Shown here: positions 9,734-18,866 of the stretch, piece by piece
Layout of the letters: every line of letters starts with the position of its first letter
Position numbering within the stretch: the stretch's first letter is position 1
Source: Riemerella columbina
GTDB taxonomy: Bacteria; Bacteroidota; Bacteroidia; Flavobacteriales; Weeksellaceae
DNA length: 64,000 nt
Assembly (NCBI RefSeq): GCF_030517065.1
Contig: NZ_CP103950.1
Location: 1,922,001-1,986,000 of the forward strand
Reading direction: 5' to 3'
Made by a program: the position numbers and the translations under genes
Notes under the pieces: model-generated
The model's database searches: none
What the model was told of the DNA's origin: nothing
The model's input: only the letters and a program-made list of their open reading frames with translations

Positions 9734-10687
9734 ATGAATATACAGCAATTGGAATACCTCATCGCCGTAGATAAGCACAAACATTTTGGCAAGGCTGCCC
9801 AAGCTTGTTTTATCACACAGCCTACCCTAAGTGCTATGATACAAAAGCTGGAAGAAGAATTAGACCTCAAAATTTTTGACCGCTCTCAGCACCCAATCCG
9901 CACCACTGATGCAGGCAAGGAAATCCTAAAATACGCTTATAAAATAATGGAGGAGGTGAATGAGATGAAAATCACCGCGAACGAGCTTAACCATATGGTG
10001 GCAGGGAAAATCACGCTGGGCATCATCCCAACCCTTGCGCCTTTTATCTTACCGTACGAAATTTTTGACTTCTTAGAGCAACACAGCAATATAGAAATGG
10101 AGGTGAAGGAAATGAGCACGGATAACATCATCAAAGCTTTAAAAAATGGAGAAATAGATGCCGGCATCATTGCGACGCCTTACCAAAAAGCGGATGAATT
10201 TTTTCAAGATAACCTCTTCAATGAGGAACTGATGGTCTACTCTACCCTTGAAAGCAAGGAGACTCAAGATGATCAATTTATCCTCCCACAAGATTTGGAT
10301 TTGGAGAAAGTTTGGCTTTTAGAAGAAGGCAACTGCCTAAGCACCCAGTTTGAAAATATTTGTAATCTCAAAGAAAATCATTTAAAACCTCAAAATCTTA
10401 ATTTCAAGGCTTCCAGCATCAGCACTTTGCTCCAGATGGTGGACAAATTGGGCGGCATTACTCTATTGCCAGAGCTCGCTACCAAGCACATTCCCGAAGA
10501 AAAGAAAGATAGAATTTCTCGATTTAGAAAACCCGTTCCGTACCGAGAAATTAGCCTTATCTACTATAAACCAACCTATAAGCAAAAAATCCTTGATGAG
10601 CTCAAACAAAGCCTTCATCAATCCATCAAACAAAATCTTGGCTACTACCAAACGCCAGAAGACTACATCAATATAAAACCAGAATAA
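9734..10687 (+). CDS. oxyR: OxyR-type LysR-family peroxide sensor
   Basis: LysR-family transcription factor, 317 residues. The N-terminal winged helix-turn-helix (FGKAAQACFITQPTLSAMI, about 18-36) is followed by a linker helix and a two-lobed sensor domain. The sensor carries LLEEGNCLSTQFENIC, with Cys201 and Cys210 nine residues apart. This matches the redox-active pair of OxyR (C199/C208 in E. coli) that forms a disulfide on peroxide exposure. The divergent katA neighbour supports the assignment. It probably controls katA and itself through the shared intergenic region. Confidence 0.88.
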   Translation: MNIQQLEYLIAVDKHKHFGKAAQACFITQPTLSAMIQKLEEELDLKIFDRSQHPIRTTDAGKEILKYAYKIMEEVNEMKITANELNHMVAGKITLGIIPTLAPFILPYEIFDFLEQHSNIEMEVKEMSTDNIIKALKNGEIDAGIIATPYQKADEFFQDNLFNEELMVYSTLESKETQDDQFILPQDLDLEKVWLLEEGNCLSTQFENICNLKENHLKPQNLNFKASSISTLLQMVDKLGGITLLPELATKHIPEEKKDRISRFRKPVPYREISLIYYKPTYKQKILDELKQSLHQSIKQNLGYYQTPEDYINIKPE

Positions 10688-10690
10688 TTT

Positions 10691-10722
10691 TTTGTGCATT
10701 ATCAAAATCTTTTCTAACTTTG
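10691..10722 (+). promoter_or_regulatory. metK promoter
   Basis: TTTG at 10691-10694 and TAACTTTG at 10715-10722 with a 20-base spacer match the Bacteroidetes consensus. The predicted start of transcription near 10729 places the riboswitch at the very 5' end of the transcript. Confidence 0.65.
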
Positions 10723-10736
10723 CAGCGTTAAAAAAC

Positions 10737-10784
10737 AAGAGGAAAAATTTGGCTGATTGCAACCTCATTAAAAAATGCTAAAAC
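10737..10784 (+). promoter_or_regulatory. SAM-II riboswitch upstream of metK
   Basis: The compact H-type pseudoknot of SAM-II can be drawn here. P1 pairs GAGG (10739-10742) with CCTC (10763-10766). The loop ends in the conserved ATTGCA. P2 pairs loop bases TTTGGC (10748-10753) with GCTAAA (10777-10782), with one G-U pair. The order and the conserved ATTGCA and GCTAAA elements match the SAM-II family. The gene downstream makes SAM, so feedback control is expected. About 76 bases separate the pseudoknot from the metK start, so the expression platform is not an obvious occluded ribosome site. Confidence 0.8.
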
Positions 10785-10858
10785 AGACTTTCTTTTTAAG
10801 CAATTTTAAGTTCTTGCATATTGGCCTTTATCATTTAATCATTAAAAAAGGAAAAAAT

Positions 10859-12142
10859 ATGCCTTACTTATTCACTTCAGAATCCGTTTCAGAAGGACAT
10901 CCAGACAAAGTTGCAGACCAGATTTCAGATGCACTCATAGACCATTTTCTCGCATACGATGCCAACTCCAAAGTCGCTTGCGAAACCTTAGTGACCACAG
11001 GACAAGTGATCTTAGCTGGCGAGGTAAAATCCTCCGCCTATTTAGATGTGCAAACCATTGCCAGAGAGGTCATCAACGGCATTGGCTATACCAAAGGAGA
11101 ATATATGTTCAATGGGGATTCCTGCGGCGTTCTCTCTGCCATCCACGAGCAATCGCCAGAGATTAACCAAGGGGTAGACCGTGCTTTGAACTCTGATGAC
11201 TTTGAAACACGCGCCAACGCTCAAGGTGCTGGTGACCAAGGTATTATGTTCGGCTATGCGACCAACGAAACCGATAATTATATGCCCCTTGCCTTAGATT
11301 TAGCCCACAGCATTTTGCAAGAACTATCTAAAATCAGGAGAGAAGGGAAGGAGATCGCCTACCTAAGACCCGATGCTAAGAGCCAAGTGACCATAGAATA
11401 TTCCGATGACCACAAACCGATTAGAGTAGACAGCATCGTGATTTCTACTCAACACGATGATTTTGATGAAGATGAAGCAATGCTCAAAAAAATCAGACAA
11501 GATTTAATTGAAATTCTGATGCCGAAAGTCATTGCCAGCCAAAAACCAGAAATCCAAAAACTCTTTAACGAAGATATTAAATACCACATCAACCCAACGG
11601 GAAAATTTGTTATTGGCGGTCCACACGGCGATACAGGGCTTACTGGTAGAAAAATCATCGTGGATACTTATGGTGGCAAAGGCGCTCACGGTGGCGGTGC
11701 ATTTTCAGGAAAAGATCCATCAAAAGTGGACAGAAGTGCCGCTTATGCTACAAGGCACATTGCTAAAAATTTAGTGGCGGCAGGCGTGGCAGACGAGGTT
11801 TTAGTCCAAGTGTCTTATGCTATTGGCGTGGCAGAGCCTTGTGGGCTTTACATCACCACCAATGGCACGGCAAAAGTCAACTTAACCGATGGCGAAATTG
11901 CAGAAAAAGTAAGCCAACTCTTTGATTTAAGACCTTATGCGATAGAGCAAAACCTTAAACTCCGAAATCCTATTTACCAAGAAACTGCCGCTTACGGGCA
12001 TATGGGTAGAACGCCTTACAAAGCCGATAAAACCTTTAATCGTGGTTTGGATAATGAGCTTACTATAAAGGATTTAGAATTTTTCACTTGGGAGAAATTA
12101 GACCGTGTGGAAGACATTAAACAAGCGTTTGGACTCGCTTAA
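10859..12142 (+). CDS. metK: S-adenosylmethionine synthetase
   Basis: Makes SAM from methionine and ATP in the cytoplasm. The 427-residue protein begins [20 protein letters not shown], with the family GHPDK motif near the N-terminus. [12 protein letters not shown] lies in the middle, and the phosphate-binding [19 protein letters not shown] is in the C-terminal half. An in-frame ATG at 10775 would add 28 residues, but it lies inside the riboswitch pseudoknot and encodes non-conserved sequence, so 10859 (after an AAAAAAGGAAAAAAT leader) is the start. Regulation by the upstream SAM-II element is likely. Confidence 0.96.
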   Translation: MPYLFTSESVSEGHPDKVADQISDALIDHFLAYDANSKVACETLVTTGQVILAGEVKSSAYLDVQTIAREVINGIGYTKGEYMFNGDSCGVLSAIHEQSPEINQGVDRALNSDDFETRANAQGAGDQGIMFGYATNETDNYMPLALDLAHSILQELSKIRREGKEIAYLRPDAKSQVTIEYSDDHKPIRVDSIVISTQHDDFDEDEAMLKKIRQDLIEILMPKVIASQKPEIQKLFNEDIKYHINPTGKFVIGGPHGDTGLTGRKIIVDTYGGKGAHGGGAFSGKDPSKVDRSAAYATRHIAKNLVAAGVADEVLVQVSYAIGVAEPCGLYITTNGTAKVNLTDGEIAEKVSQLFDLRPYAIEQNLKLRNPIYQETAAYGHMGRTPYKADKTFNRGLDNELTIKDLEFFTWEKLDRVEDIKQAFGLA

Positions 12143-12221
12143 AAAGGGCGTAATAGATTTCATCAATGTTAAAAATTGATAAAGTTAAAGAAAAGCCTTT
12201 CATCTAACCTAAATAAATTCT

Positions 12222-12229
12222 TATATTTG
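12222..12229 (+). promoter_or_regulatory. sodB -7 box
   Basis: TATATTTG, a match to the Bacteroidetes -7 element, 26 bases before the superoxide dismutase start. The upstream -33 element is weak. Confidence 0.45.
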
Positions 12230-12254
12230 GAGAGAACAAAAAAATTTAAACATT

Positions 12255-12851
12255 ATGTCATTTGAATTACCAAAATTAGGCTTCGCTTATGATGCGTTAG
12301 AGCCGAACATAGATGCCAAAACAATGGAAATACACTACACCAAGCACCACCAAGCTTATGTAGACAACCTTAACAAAGCCATTGCTAGCACAGATTTAGA
12401 AAACAAAACAATAGAGGAAATTTGCAAAACAGCAAGTGATATTCCAGCGGTAAGAAACAACGGCGGTGGACACTACAACCACAGCTTGTTTTGGGAAATT
12501 TTAACCCCAGGTGGAAGCCAAGAGCCTGTAGGCAATGTAAAAGCTGAAATTGAGAAATTAGGTGGCTTTGAGAAATTCAAAAACGACTTCTCAGAAGCGG
12601 CTAAAACAAGATTCGGTTCTGGTTGGGCTTGGCTTTGCAAAAAAGAAGATGGTTCGTTAGAAATCTGTTCTTCTGCCAACCAAGATAATCCGCTAATGCC
12701 TGGTGTAGGCTGCGGAGGAACGCCAATCCTTGGCTTAGATGTTTGGGAGCACGCATATTATCTTCACTACCAAAACAGAAGACCTAACTATGTTTCTTCG
12801 TTTTTCAATGTGATTAACTGGGATAAAGTAGAAGAAAAATACAACAAATAA
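12255..12851 (+). CDS. sodB: Fe/Mn superoxide dismutase
   Basis: Cytoplasmic superoxide dismutase, 198 residues, with the four metal ligands in their family contexts: His in [12 protein letters not shown], His in [13 protein letters not shown], and Asp and His in [12 protein letters not shown]. No signal peptide is seen. Iron versus manganese use cannot be decided from sequence by eye, although the [10 protein letters not shown] context is typical of Fe or cambialistic enzymes, so the symbol is tentative. With katA and oxyR 3 kb upstream it makes a loose oxidative-stress neighbourhood interrupted by metK. Confidence 0.92.
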   Translation: MSFELPKLGFAYDALEPNIDAKTMEIHYTKHHQAYVDNLNKAIASTDLENKTIEEICKTASDIPAVRNNGGGHYNHSLFWEILTPGGSQEPVGNVKAEIEKLGGFEKFKNDFSEAAKTRFGSGWAWLCKKEDGSLEICSSANQDNPLMPGVGCGGTPILGLDVWEHAYYLHYQNRRPNYVSSFFNVINWDKVEEKYNK

Positions 12852-12874
12852 TTTCTACAATTCTATAAACCAAA

Positions 12875-12912
12875 AACTCGGCGCTTGGAGATTTCCCAGC
12901 GCCGAGTTTTTT
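12875..12912. terminator. bidirectional terminator, sodB / endonuclease gene
   Basis: An 11-base GC-rich stem AACTCGGCGCT (12875-12885) with its complement at 12898-12908, A run before and T run after. It lies between two convergent genes and can serve both. Confidence 0.9.
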
Positions 12913-12952
12913 TATTGTCTTCTCAAAAGAGGGTTATCTTTCTAAGAAAACA

Positions 12953-14143
12953 TTATTCAACCTCTTTGGCTATCACAGTATAAACAGGAAAGTGGTCGCT
13001 ATAGCCCCCTGTAAACTTATCGCCATCCCAAGAGCGGAACGGATAACCTTTAAAACTGCCCTCTTTGTTGATAAGGTAAGGCGGTGCATAAACTTCCGTT
13101 CTATAAACTTTATAAGATTTAGGATCGGTATTTTTCACCAAATTTTCTGAGACGATAATCTGGTCAAATAAGTTCGGTGCATCTCTATACGCTAATGATG
13201 CTACGCCTTTTTTATACAGCGGATACATTAAATTAAGATAAGGATGCTCGGCATTGAGGTCGTTAGGTTTGCCCACCGCCTTCACATAATCACGGATACT
13301 GGTGCTGATGGGATCATCGTTAAAATCGCCCATCGCAAAGATTTTAGTATTTGGGTCCAAAGCTCTCACGCTATCCATCTGCGTTCTTAAAAGTTGCGCT
13401 GCAGCATTTCTTTTTGGGAGAGATACCGCCTCGCCACCTCTTCGTGATGGCCAGTGGTTCACGAATATGGCTACTTTTTCGCCATCTAAAAGCCCTGAAA
13501 CGATGAGCAAATCTCTGGAGTATTCTCTGCGCCCCGCTTCATTATAGATTTTGAGTTCTTTTTTGGTGATATAACTTGGGCTAAAGCGCTTTTTCTGGTA
13601 AATCATAGCAGCATCTATCCCTCTATAATCGTAGGAATTGTAGTGTACCACGCCGTAATCAAATCTTTTTAACGCTGGTTGGTTCACCAGATCTTCCACC
13701 ACTTGTCTATTTTCTACCTCCAAAAGTCCTACAATCACAGGCGCTGTTTTGGTAATCGATGCCCCCAGTTCTGAAATGACTTTGGCAGCATTGGTTAATT
13801 TTTGTTGGTAGACTTTAGTATTATAATTTTTGCTACTCAACGGCGTAAATTCGGTATTAGAACCTTGGTAGCGCACTACTTTTTTGCCGATCAATTTCTC
13901 ATCTGACCATTCGCCTTTATAAGGTTCGTGGGGCAAAAGTTTTACGGAATCTACGGGAATGCTTCGATGGAAATTCGGGCTGTTGAGCGGCAGTGTGCCA
14001 TCTATATAATCCGCCGAGGGTATGGTATCCCAGAGGTTTTCCACATTATAAAATCCTATGGCTGCCATTCTCTTCAATTTCCCTTTCTGAGCGAAGCCCA
14101 CCACAAACATACTTAAGGCTAAAAGTGATATTGCTTTTTTCAT
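12953..14143 (-). CDS. secreted endonuclease/exonuclease/phosphatase-family protein
   Basis: A 396-residue protein of the EEP (DNase I-like) fold with a signal peptide ending near VVGFAQ. The fold's catalytic elements appear in order: GFYNVENLWD, GLLEVENRQ (metal-binding Glu), VNHWPSRRGG (His), GDFNDDP (Asp/Asn) and YSDHFPVY (final Asp-His). The family cleaves phosphodiester or phosphomonoester bonds in nucleic acids or phospholipids, and the substrate cannot be told. An upstream ATG at 14167 would add eight residues; 14143 starts a cleaner signal peptide. It is divergent from a TonB-dependent receptor and DUF5689 lipoprotein, which suggests use of the hydrolysis products at the cell surface. 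Confidence 0.85.
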   Translation of the reverse strand: MKKAISLLALSMFVVGFAQKGKLKRMAAIGFYNVENLWDTIPSADYIDGTLPLNSPNFHRSIPVDSVKLLPHEPYKGEWSDEKLIGKKVVRYQGSNTEFTPLSSKNYNTKVYQQKLTNAAKVISELGASITKTAPVIVGLLEVENRQVVEDLVNQPALKRFDYGVVHYNSYDYRGIDAAMIYQKKRFSPSYITKKELKIYNEAGRREYSRDLLIVSGLLDGEKVAIFVNHWPSRRGGEAVSLPKRNAAAQLLRTQMDSVRALDPNTKIFAMGDFNDDPISTSIRDYVKAVGKPNDLNAEHPYLNLMYPLYKKGVASLAYRDAPNLFDQIIVSENLVKNTDPKSYKVYRTEVYAPPYLINKEGSFKGYPFRSWDGDKFTGGYSDHFPVYTVIAKEVE

Positions 14144-14324
14144 CTGATTAACTTTTTTAAGTTTCATTTTTATAATGCAACAAAATTAACGATTTTCTGA
14201 CTAAAAAAAGCAAATATTAAATTTTCTTAATGCCACTATCGCGCTTTTTATTGCAACGCACCGATAGTTAACGCGTTAAGCTTTGGTGATAAATATCAGC
14301 GTTAAAAAAAACTTAAAATTCTCA

Positions 14325-14353
14325 TTTGATTTTAAAAAAATGAGTTAATTTTG
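14325..14353 (+). promoter_or_regulatory. putative promoter of the TonB-dependent receptor operon
   Basis: TTTG at 14325-14328 and TAATTTTG at 14346-14353, 17 bases apart, 55 bases before the receptor start. A perfect 12-base palindrome TTAACGCGTTAA lies upstream at 14268-14279 and could be an operator. Confidence 0.45.
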
Positions 14354-14408
14354 TAGAGTAATTATTTGGAATTTATTCCGTATCAATTAGGTAAAATAAA
14401 AGAATGTT

Positions 14409-17228
14409 ATGATTAAAAAATTATCATTAATCTCTATGTTCTCTCTATTGCCTGCCTCTTTTTACTATGCGCAGACCACCGTTTATGCTTATGTAAAAGA
14501 TGCCAATGGAAAACCCATTGAAAACGCAGTAGTAGATGTACAAGATTCCAATGAAGATGCGAAAGCCGATAAAATTGGCTATTTTCAGTTGGTGGATTTA
14601 ATGCCTGGGCATTACCAAATTATGGTATCTCAACCAAACTTTGAGAAGAAATTTTTAGAGTTTGATGTGACTGCCAACGAGAAAAGGAAAGATTTAGGCG
14701 TCATTACCCTCTACTCTAACCTCAACGGTTCAGATTTAGGCGTGGTATTACTTGATGATGCCAATGATACTGATGAGGCTTCCATACAGCCTACATTAGG
14801 GCTATTGCAGTCCTCCAGAGATGTATTCAGTAGCGTTGCCGCTTATGATTTAGGCTTCTATTGGTTCCGCCCAAGAGGGGTAGACAGTAGAACCAGTAAT
14901 GTGATGATGAACGGCATCTCTATGGTGAATGCAGACCGTGGTAATGTAGATTTCAGCCAATGGGGCGGACTTAATGAAGTCACACGCTACCCAGAAATTG
15001 CAGTGAACCACTCGCCGTCAGAATATGCTTTCGGTGGTGTAGGCTCCGTGGTTTATAAAAATATGAAAGCCAGCGAACACCGCAAAGGCGTACAACTGAC
15101 CCAATCTGTTACCAATAGAAACTACCGCTACAGAACTTCCGTAAGGTATTCTTCAGGGATGAATAGAAACGGCTGGGCGTTTACCATTATGGGCGCGCGC
15201 AGATGGGCACAAGAAGGCATCCAAGAAGGTACTTTCTATGATGCTTATGGAACTTATTTAGGCATTGAGAAGAAAATCAACGACCAACATACGCTGACTT
15301 TCAACTTCATTGGTTCTCCTTACCGAAGAAGTACCGCCAGCCCTGCCACACAAGAGGTTTATGATTACCGTGGCGTACACTACAACGCCTATTGGGGTTG
15401 GCAAGATGGCGAAAAAAGAAGCGAAAGAGTAAAAACAGGCTTCCAGCCTTTGTTCCAATTAACAGATTATTGGAAAATCAATAAAGACACCCAACTTTGG
15501 ACCACGCTATCTTATCAATTTGGGAAAACCAAAGCTTCGCGTTTAGATTGGTATAATGTTCAGAACCCATCGCCATTGTACTATAAAAACTTACCGAGCT
15601 ACTATGCGGGATTGGACAACCCTAACCCTGCCGATTTAGAGCAATGGGAAGTGGTGCGCAACCGTTGGTTGGATAACGACCAAAAATATACGCAAATCGA
15701 TTGGGAAAGACTATACCGCACCAATCTCAACCAGAAATTAAATGGTGGGCAGGCGGCTTATTTCCTCGTGAATGATGTAACAGACAGCAAAACTTGGAAT
15801 GTTAATACGCATTTGGTTCATAACCTAACGGATAGAACGCAATTGTTCTTAAATCTATCCTACCAGAACTACATTTCTGACCAATATAGAGAAGTCAAAG
15901 ACCTCCTTGGGGCAGATTATGCGCTTAACAAAGACTCTTTTGCCTCTTCTAACCAGCCTAAACTTTCGGGCTTGTTCAACGATGGCGAAGAAGATACCCA
16001 TAAAAAAGTGGGCGATAAAATTCAGTACGACTATACTTACCGCAGACAAGAGGTTAAAATTAACCCTGCAGTGAAATTCAGCACTGGCCGTTTTGATGTC
16101 TTCTTATCAGGACTTGCAGCCTATACCAGCAACAGCCGAGAAGGGAAATTTAACCACTATTTATACAGCAATGCCTTAGGTAAATCTGGCGATTATAACT
16201 TCTGGAATTTAGGATTGAAAGGACAGATTATTTACAAAATTGATGGTAGAAATTTCTTAGTTTATAATGGTGCTTACTATTCTCAAGCGCCTGTATTAAA
16301 CAACCTTTTCATCAATGCTAGAACCAATAACGCCACCATTCCGAACATTAAAAACACTGTAATTAGTGCGAATGACATCAGCTATATGATGGCGACACCT
16401 TTCGTTAAGATGCGTGCTACGGCTTACCTCATCGATACGGAAAACGACACGAATGTGCAGCGCTTCTTCGCGGATGGCATCAAACTGAGCGATGTAGATG
16501 CGGACGGCAACGCCACAAACACAAAAAGTGCTTTTGTAACGCAGGTAATGGCTAATGTAAACCGTAGAAATATGGGGGTAGAATTAGGCGCCGAAGTGAA
16601 AGTAAGCCCAACCATTACGGTTAATGGAATTGCCAGTTACGGGCAATACACCTATACCAATAATCCTAATGTTTACTACGCTTCAGATGCTGCAGGCGTG
16701 TTCTCTAACGGATTATCTTACAAGGACTATGGTGTGTCTTACATCAAAAACTTTAGACAAGGGGGTACACCACAGCAAGCCTATTCTGTTGGGATTAAAT
16801 ACAGCTCTCCAAAATATTGGTGGGTGGGTGTCAATTGGAATTACCTTGGCGATAATTATTTAGATCCATCGCCGCTATTGCGTTCAGATTTCTTCCTCTA
16901 CAATGCCAACACAGGTACGCCTTACGCTGGCGCTACAGAAGAGGAATACCGAAGATTGGTACAACAAGTCAAGTTGGCTCCCGCTTATTTCTTCAACATC
17001 AATGCAGGGAAATCTTGGATGATTGGCAAATATTACATTTTATTAACCGCGTCTGTGAACAACCTTCTCAACAATACCAAATATGCGACAGGAGGCTTTG
17101 AGCAAGCGAGAAATGTTAACTTTGCCGACTTCAAAAAGGACCACGACAGAGCCTATCCTTACTTCGCACCTAAATATTTTTATACCCAAGGAAGAAGTTA
17201 TTTCGTTAATTTACAATTTAGATTTTAA
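14409..17228 (+). CDS. TonB-dependent receptor with carboxypeptidase-like N-terminal domain
   Basis: Outer-membrane receptor of 939 residues. The signal peptide ends at PASFYYAQ. A CarboxypepD_reg-like beta domain (about 22-105; VKDANGKPIENAVVDV, then VDLMPGHYQI) precedes a plug-like segment (SSRDVFSSVAAYDLG, FRPRGVDSRTSNVMMNG) and a long beta-barrel ending in aromatic FVNLQFRF. Such receptors import substrates using energy from TonB-ExbBD, encoded at 28.9-31.8 kb here. The DUF5689 lipoprotein gene follows 19 bases later and is probably co-transcribed as its surface partner. The substrate is unknown; the divergent secreted phosphodiesterase hints at a phosphate- or nucleotide-containing product. 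Confidence 0.88.
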   Translation: MIKKLSLISMFSLLPASFYYAQTTVYAYVKDANGKPIENAVVDVQDSNEDAKADKIGYFQLVDLMPGHYQIMVSQPNFEKKFLEFDVTANEKRKDLGVITLYSNLNGSDLGVVLLDDANDTDEASIQPTLGLLQSSRDVFSSVAAYDLGFYWFRPRGVDSRTSNVMMNGISMVNADRGNVDFSQWGGLNEVTRYPEIAVNHSPSEYAFGGVGSVVYKNMKASEHRKGVQLTQSVTNRNYRYRTSVRYSSGMNRNGWAFTIMGARRWAQEGIQEGTFYDAYGTYLGIEKKINDQHTLTFNFIGSPYRRSTASPATQEVYDYRGVHYNAYWGWQDGEKRSERVKTGFQPLFQLTDYWKINKDTQLWTTLSYQFGKTKASRLDWYNVQNPSPLYYKNLPSYYAGLDNPNPADLEQWEVVRNRWLDNDQKYTQIDWERLYRTNLNQKLNGGQAAYFLVNDVTDSKTWNVNTHLVHNLTDRTQLFLNLSYQNYISDQYREVKDLLGADYALNKDSFASSNQPKLSGLFNDGEEDTHKKVGDKIQYDYTYRRQEVKINPAVKFSTGRFDVFLSGLAAYTSNSREGKFNHYLYSNALGKSGDYNFWNLGLKGQIIYKIDGRNFLVYNGAYYSQAPVLNNLFINARTNNATIPNIKNTVISANDISYMMATPFVKMRATAYLIDTENDTNVQRFFADGIKLSDVDADGNATNTKSAFVTQVMANVNRRNMGVELGAEVKVSPTITVNGIASYGQYTYTNNPNVYYASDAAGVFSNGLSYKDYGVSYIKNFRQGGTPQQAYSVGIKYSSPKYWWVGVNWNYLGDNYLDPSPLLRSDFFLYNANTGTPYAGATEEEYRRLVQQVKLAPAYFFNINAGKSWMIGKYYILLTASVNNLLNNTKYATGGFEQARNVNFADFKKDHDRAYPYFAPKYFYTQGRSYFVNLQFRF

Positions 17229-17247
17229 TTATAATACTTAGCTTAAA

Positions 17248-18660
17248 ATGAAAACAACCGTATATTTAAAAGTTTCTTTATTGGCATTAGCCAGCTTAGG
17301 GAGCCTTACCTCTTGTGTAAAGGATGATGAATTTGACATCCCTAAAATAGAGTGCCAGAACCAGTTTACCGCTGCCAATAGTAGCATCAAGGAGGTTAAA
17401 GATTTATCGCCAACCCCTCAGCCGCCTACCTATGTGAGCAATTACAAAATCACCGATGATTTAATTTTTGATGGTTATGTGATTTCCAGCGATGAGGAGG
17501 GCAACTTCTATAAGCAACTGACCATTCAAGACGATCCTGAAAACCCTACTGCGGGAATTCAAATCGCGATTAACAAAGCGAGCCTCTACACCGATTATCC
17601 TGTGGGAGCGCATGTTCGCATCAAGGCGAAAGGGCTTTCTGTAGGGGAAGACCGCGGCGTGGTTAAATTAGGCTACGAGAAACCAACAGGGCAAATCCAA
17701 GAGTCTAAAATGTCCGAATTTATTTCTGGCGTATGTGGCGGTAATACTTTGGATATTAAAACCATTAAACCAAAAGTAGTCAACTCTATAGATGAGGCAA
17801 CCACAGATGAAAACATCAACACTTTGGTAACGATTAAAAATGTACAATTTGCGGATGCAGATGGCACACTCACCTATGCCGATGTGGTGAACAACATTAC
17901 AACAGACAGAACTTTAATCGACAAAAACGGAAACCAAGCCGTATTGAGAAACAGCGGCTATGCTAAATTTGCAGGTAAAGTAATGCCAAAAGAAAGCGGC
18001 GAAATTACTGCCGTGGTGACTAAATATACCTCAGGGAAAAATGTTACTTGGCAACTCTACATCCGTGATTTAGATGATGTAAAATTTGACCAACCGAGAT
18101 TTGTAGACGGCTCTAAAATCTATGGTGGTGGCGCTTTGGAATACAAAACTTCTTTCACAGAAAATTTTGAGCAACTATCCAACAAAGGTCCTAAATATTA
18201 CGATATTGATGATGATAGATTCCTCAACTACGCCGAATCTGGCAACAGATATTGGGGACAAGGTTATTATAGTAAAGAAAACAACAGATACCTAAAAGCT
18301 CAAGCCTTTGGCTACAATGGCGAAGGAAAAGTTAAAATCAGCTTTATGATCCCTGCAGAGTTTACAGGATCTTCTAAACTTTCTTTCCAAACACAAAATG
18401 GCTACTACAAAGGCGATGTGCTTAAAGTGTATTACACCACAAAATATGTTCCTGGCTCAGAGCTTAACACTGATGATTTGGTAGACATTACTTCAAAATT
18501 CACCATTTCTCAGGGAAGTATCAATGGCTATCCTAACATTTGGACCGATAGCGGCGAAGTGGTGATTCCTGCCACTGGTAAAGGTTTCATCATCTTCCAA
18601 TATGTGGGTGACAAAGAAATTACCACCACTATGCAAGTGGATAATGTAACTTTAAAATAA
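17248..18660 (+). CDS. DUF5689-family surface lipoprotein
   Basis: A 470-residue lipoprotein; the signal peptide ends in the lipobox SLTSC with an acidic VKDDE after the cysteine, typical of exported Bacteroidetes lipoproteins. The N-terminal half (to about residue 290) has the beta-rich OB-like pattern of DUF5689 (DGYVISSDEEGNFYKQLTIQD, GAHVRIKAKGLSVGE). The C-terminal part (from FTENFEQL) resembles a choice-of-anchor/jelly-roll domain. It is tightly coupled to the preceding TonB-dependent receptor, and a strong terminator closes the pair. No enzyme motif is seen; a substrate-binding or nuclease-docking role is inference. Confidence 0.75.
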   Translation: MKTTVYLKVSLLALASLGSLTSCVKDDEFDIPKIECQNQFTAANSSIKEVKDLSPTPQPPTYVSNYKITDDLIFDGYVISSDEEGNFYKQLTIQDDPENPTAGIQIAINKASLYTDYPVGAHVRIKAKGLSVGEDRGVVKLGYEKPTGQIQESKMSEFISGVCGGNTLDIKTIKPKVVNSIDEATTDENINTLVTIKNVQFADADGTLTYADVVNNITTDRTLIDKNGNQAVLRNSGYAKFAGKVMPKESGEITAVVTKYTSGKNVTWQLYIRDLDDVKFDQPRFVDGSKIYGGGALEYKTSFTENFEQLSNKGPKYYDIDDDRFLNYAESGNRYWGQGYYSKENNRYLKAQAFGYNGEGKVKISFMIPAEFTGSSKLSFQTQNGYYKGDVLKVYYTTKYVPGSELNTDDLVDITSKFTISQGSINGYPNIWTDSGEVVIPATGKGFIIFQYVGDKEITTTMQVDNVTLK

Positions 18661-18680
18661 GAAACGAACTTATCGTTTAA

Positions 18681-18717
18681 AAATTCCCCCAGCCTCTACG
18701 AGGCTGGGGGAATTTTT
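18681..18717 (+). terminator. terminator after the DUF5689 gene
   Basis: A 16-base GC-rich stem, 18681-18696 with 18700-18715, loop TAC, followed by a T run. Confidence 0.92.
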
Positions 18718-18866
18718 TATATCAACATCTCATCAACTCAAAAAAATATTAAAGACACCCTTCGAAATATGATTTATATCACAAAGTAACATTTTTTAAG
18801 TTGAGATATTGCCCAAACCATTTTGAGTTTTTATTTTTACAAAGTCTAAATAAAATTTATAAAAAT

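Noticed and set aside
10775-10858. N-terminal extension of metK
   Set aside because: It overlaps the SAM-II pseudoknot and is absent from the conserved MetK start.
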